NCBI GenBank assembly: GCA_963638365.1
Contig: CAVHRK010000081.1
Location: forward strand, 1-20,429
Length of the DNA: 20,429 nucleotides
Direction: 5' to 3'
DNA from: Suilimivivens sp963638365
GTDB taxonomy: Bacteria > Bacillota > Clostridia > Lachnospirales > Lachnospiraceae
Below are positions 20,371-20,429 of the stretch, in pieces. The notes beneath the pieces were generated by a model. That model ran no database searches and was not told the DNA's origin. It saw nothing but the letters and a program-made list of their open reading frames with translations. A program made the position numbers and the translations under genes. The first letter of the stretch is position 1. Every line of letters begins with the position of its first letter.

Positions 20371-20429
20371 TTTCTTCTCTCTATTCTTTCTTATTTATTT
20401 TGCACAAAAAAGCTTGTATTTTAGCCATT
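20371..20429 (-). other. Right edge: probable 3' end of the upstream gene
   Basis: The last 59 bases on the minus strand contain two short frames open to the edge: one ends in FLCKINKKE at a TAG near 20385, the other ends in LFCAK. Either could be the C-terminus of the expected MalF-type permease, but the fragment is too short to decide, so no CDS is called. Confidence 0.3.

Overview
The window looks like chromosomal DNA of a low-to-mid GC Gram-positive anaerobe. Lachnospiraceae or a related Clostridia family is the best guess. This rests on strong AGGAGG-type ribosome binding sites, TTGACA/TATAAT-type promoters, U-tailed hairpin terminators, a separate pyrB/pyrI pair, a VanZ-like protein, DUF368, zinc-ribbon membrane proteins and a clostridial-type D-psicose 3-epimerase. 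I could not confirm this by any search. No rRNA, tRNA, IS element, phage gene or CRISPR array was seen, and no gene-free stretch exceeds 300 bases.

Layout. (1) Bases 1-2400, plus strand: a nitroreductase with its own promoter and terminator, a leader rich in predicted RNA structure, then pyrB and pyrI (catalytic and regulatory chains of aspartate carbamoyltransferase). (2) 2368-4605, minus strand: a VanZ-like membrane protein and a PutP-type sodium/proline symporter. (3) 4739-7897: a zinc-ribbon neighbourhood. Three tandem, probably paralogous single-span membrane proteins lie on the minus strand, followed downstream by a zinc-ribbon DUF4870-like protein with its own promoter. A soluble zinc-ribbon protein is transcribed divergently. 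(4) 8005-12184, minus strand: histidine phosphatase, HD-domain protein, PopT (DUF368 undecaprenyl-phosphate translocase), sensor kinase and response regulator, all closely spaced. The popT ribosome binding site lies inside a long hairpin. (5) 12372-14440, minus strand: enolase, whose leader holds two strong inverted repeats, and an upstream flavin reductase-like protein. (6) 14659-20429, minus strand: a sugar-uptake and catabolism cluster with a CUT1 ABC permease, a lipoprotein binding protein, a nucleoside hydrolase-family protein, an FGGY (sedoheptulokinase-like) kinase and a D-psicose/D-tagatose 3-epimerase. It ends in a clear terminator and continues past the right edge.

How the genes may work together. 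The last cluster reads as an import, N-glycoside cleavage, ketose epimerisation and phosphorylation route. The combination of nucleoside hydrolase and ketose 3-epimerase does not fit ordinary ribonucleoside salvage and is the most interesting metabolic idea here. The popT-kinase-regulator arrangement suggests a link between lipid-carrier recycling and envelope sensing. Several non-coding structures (popT leader, kinase leader, pyrB leader, eno leader) are supported by exact base pairing and have no obvious family assignment.
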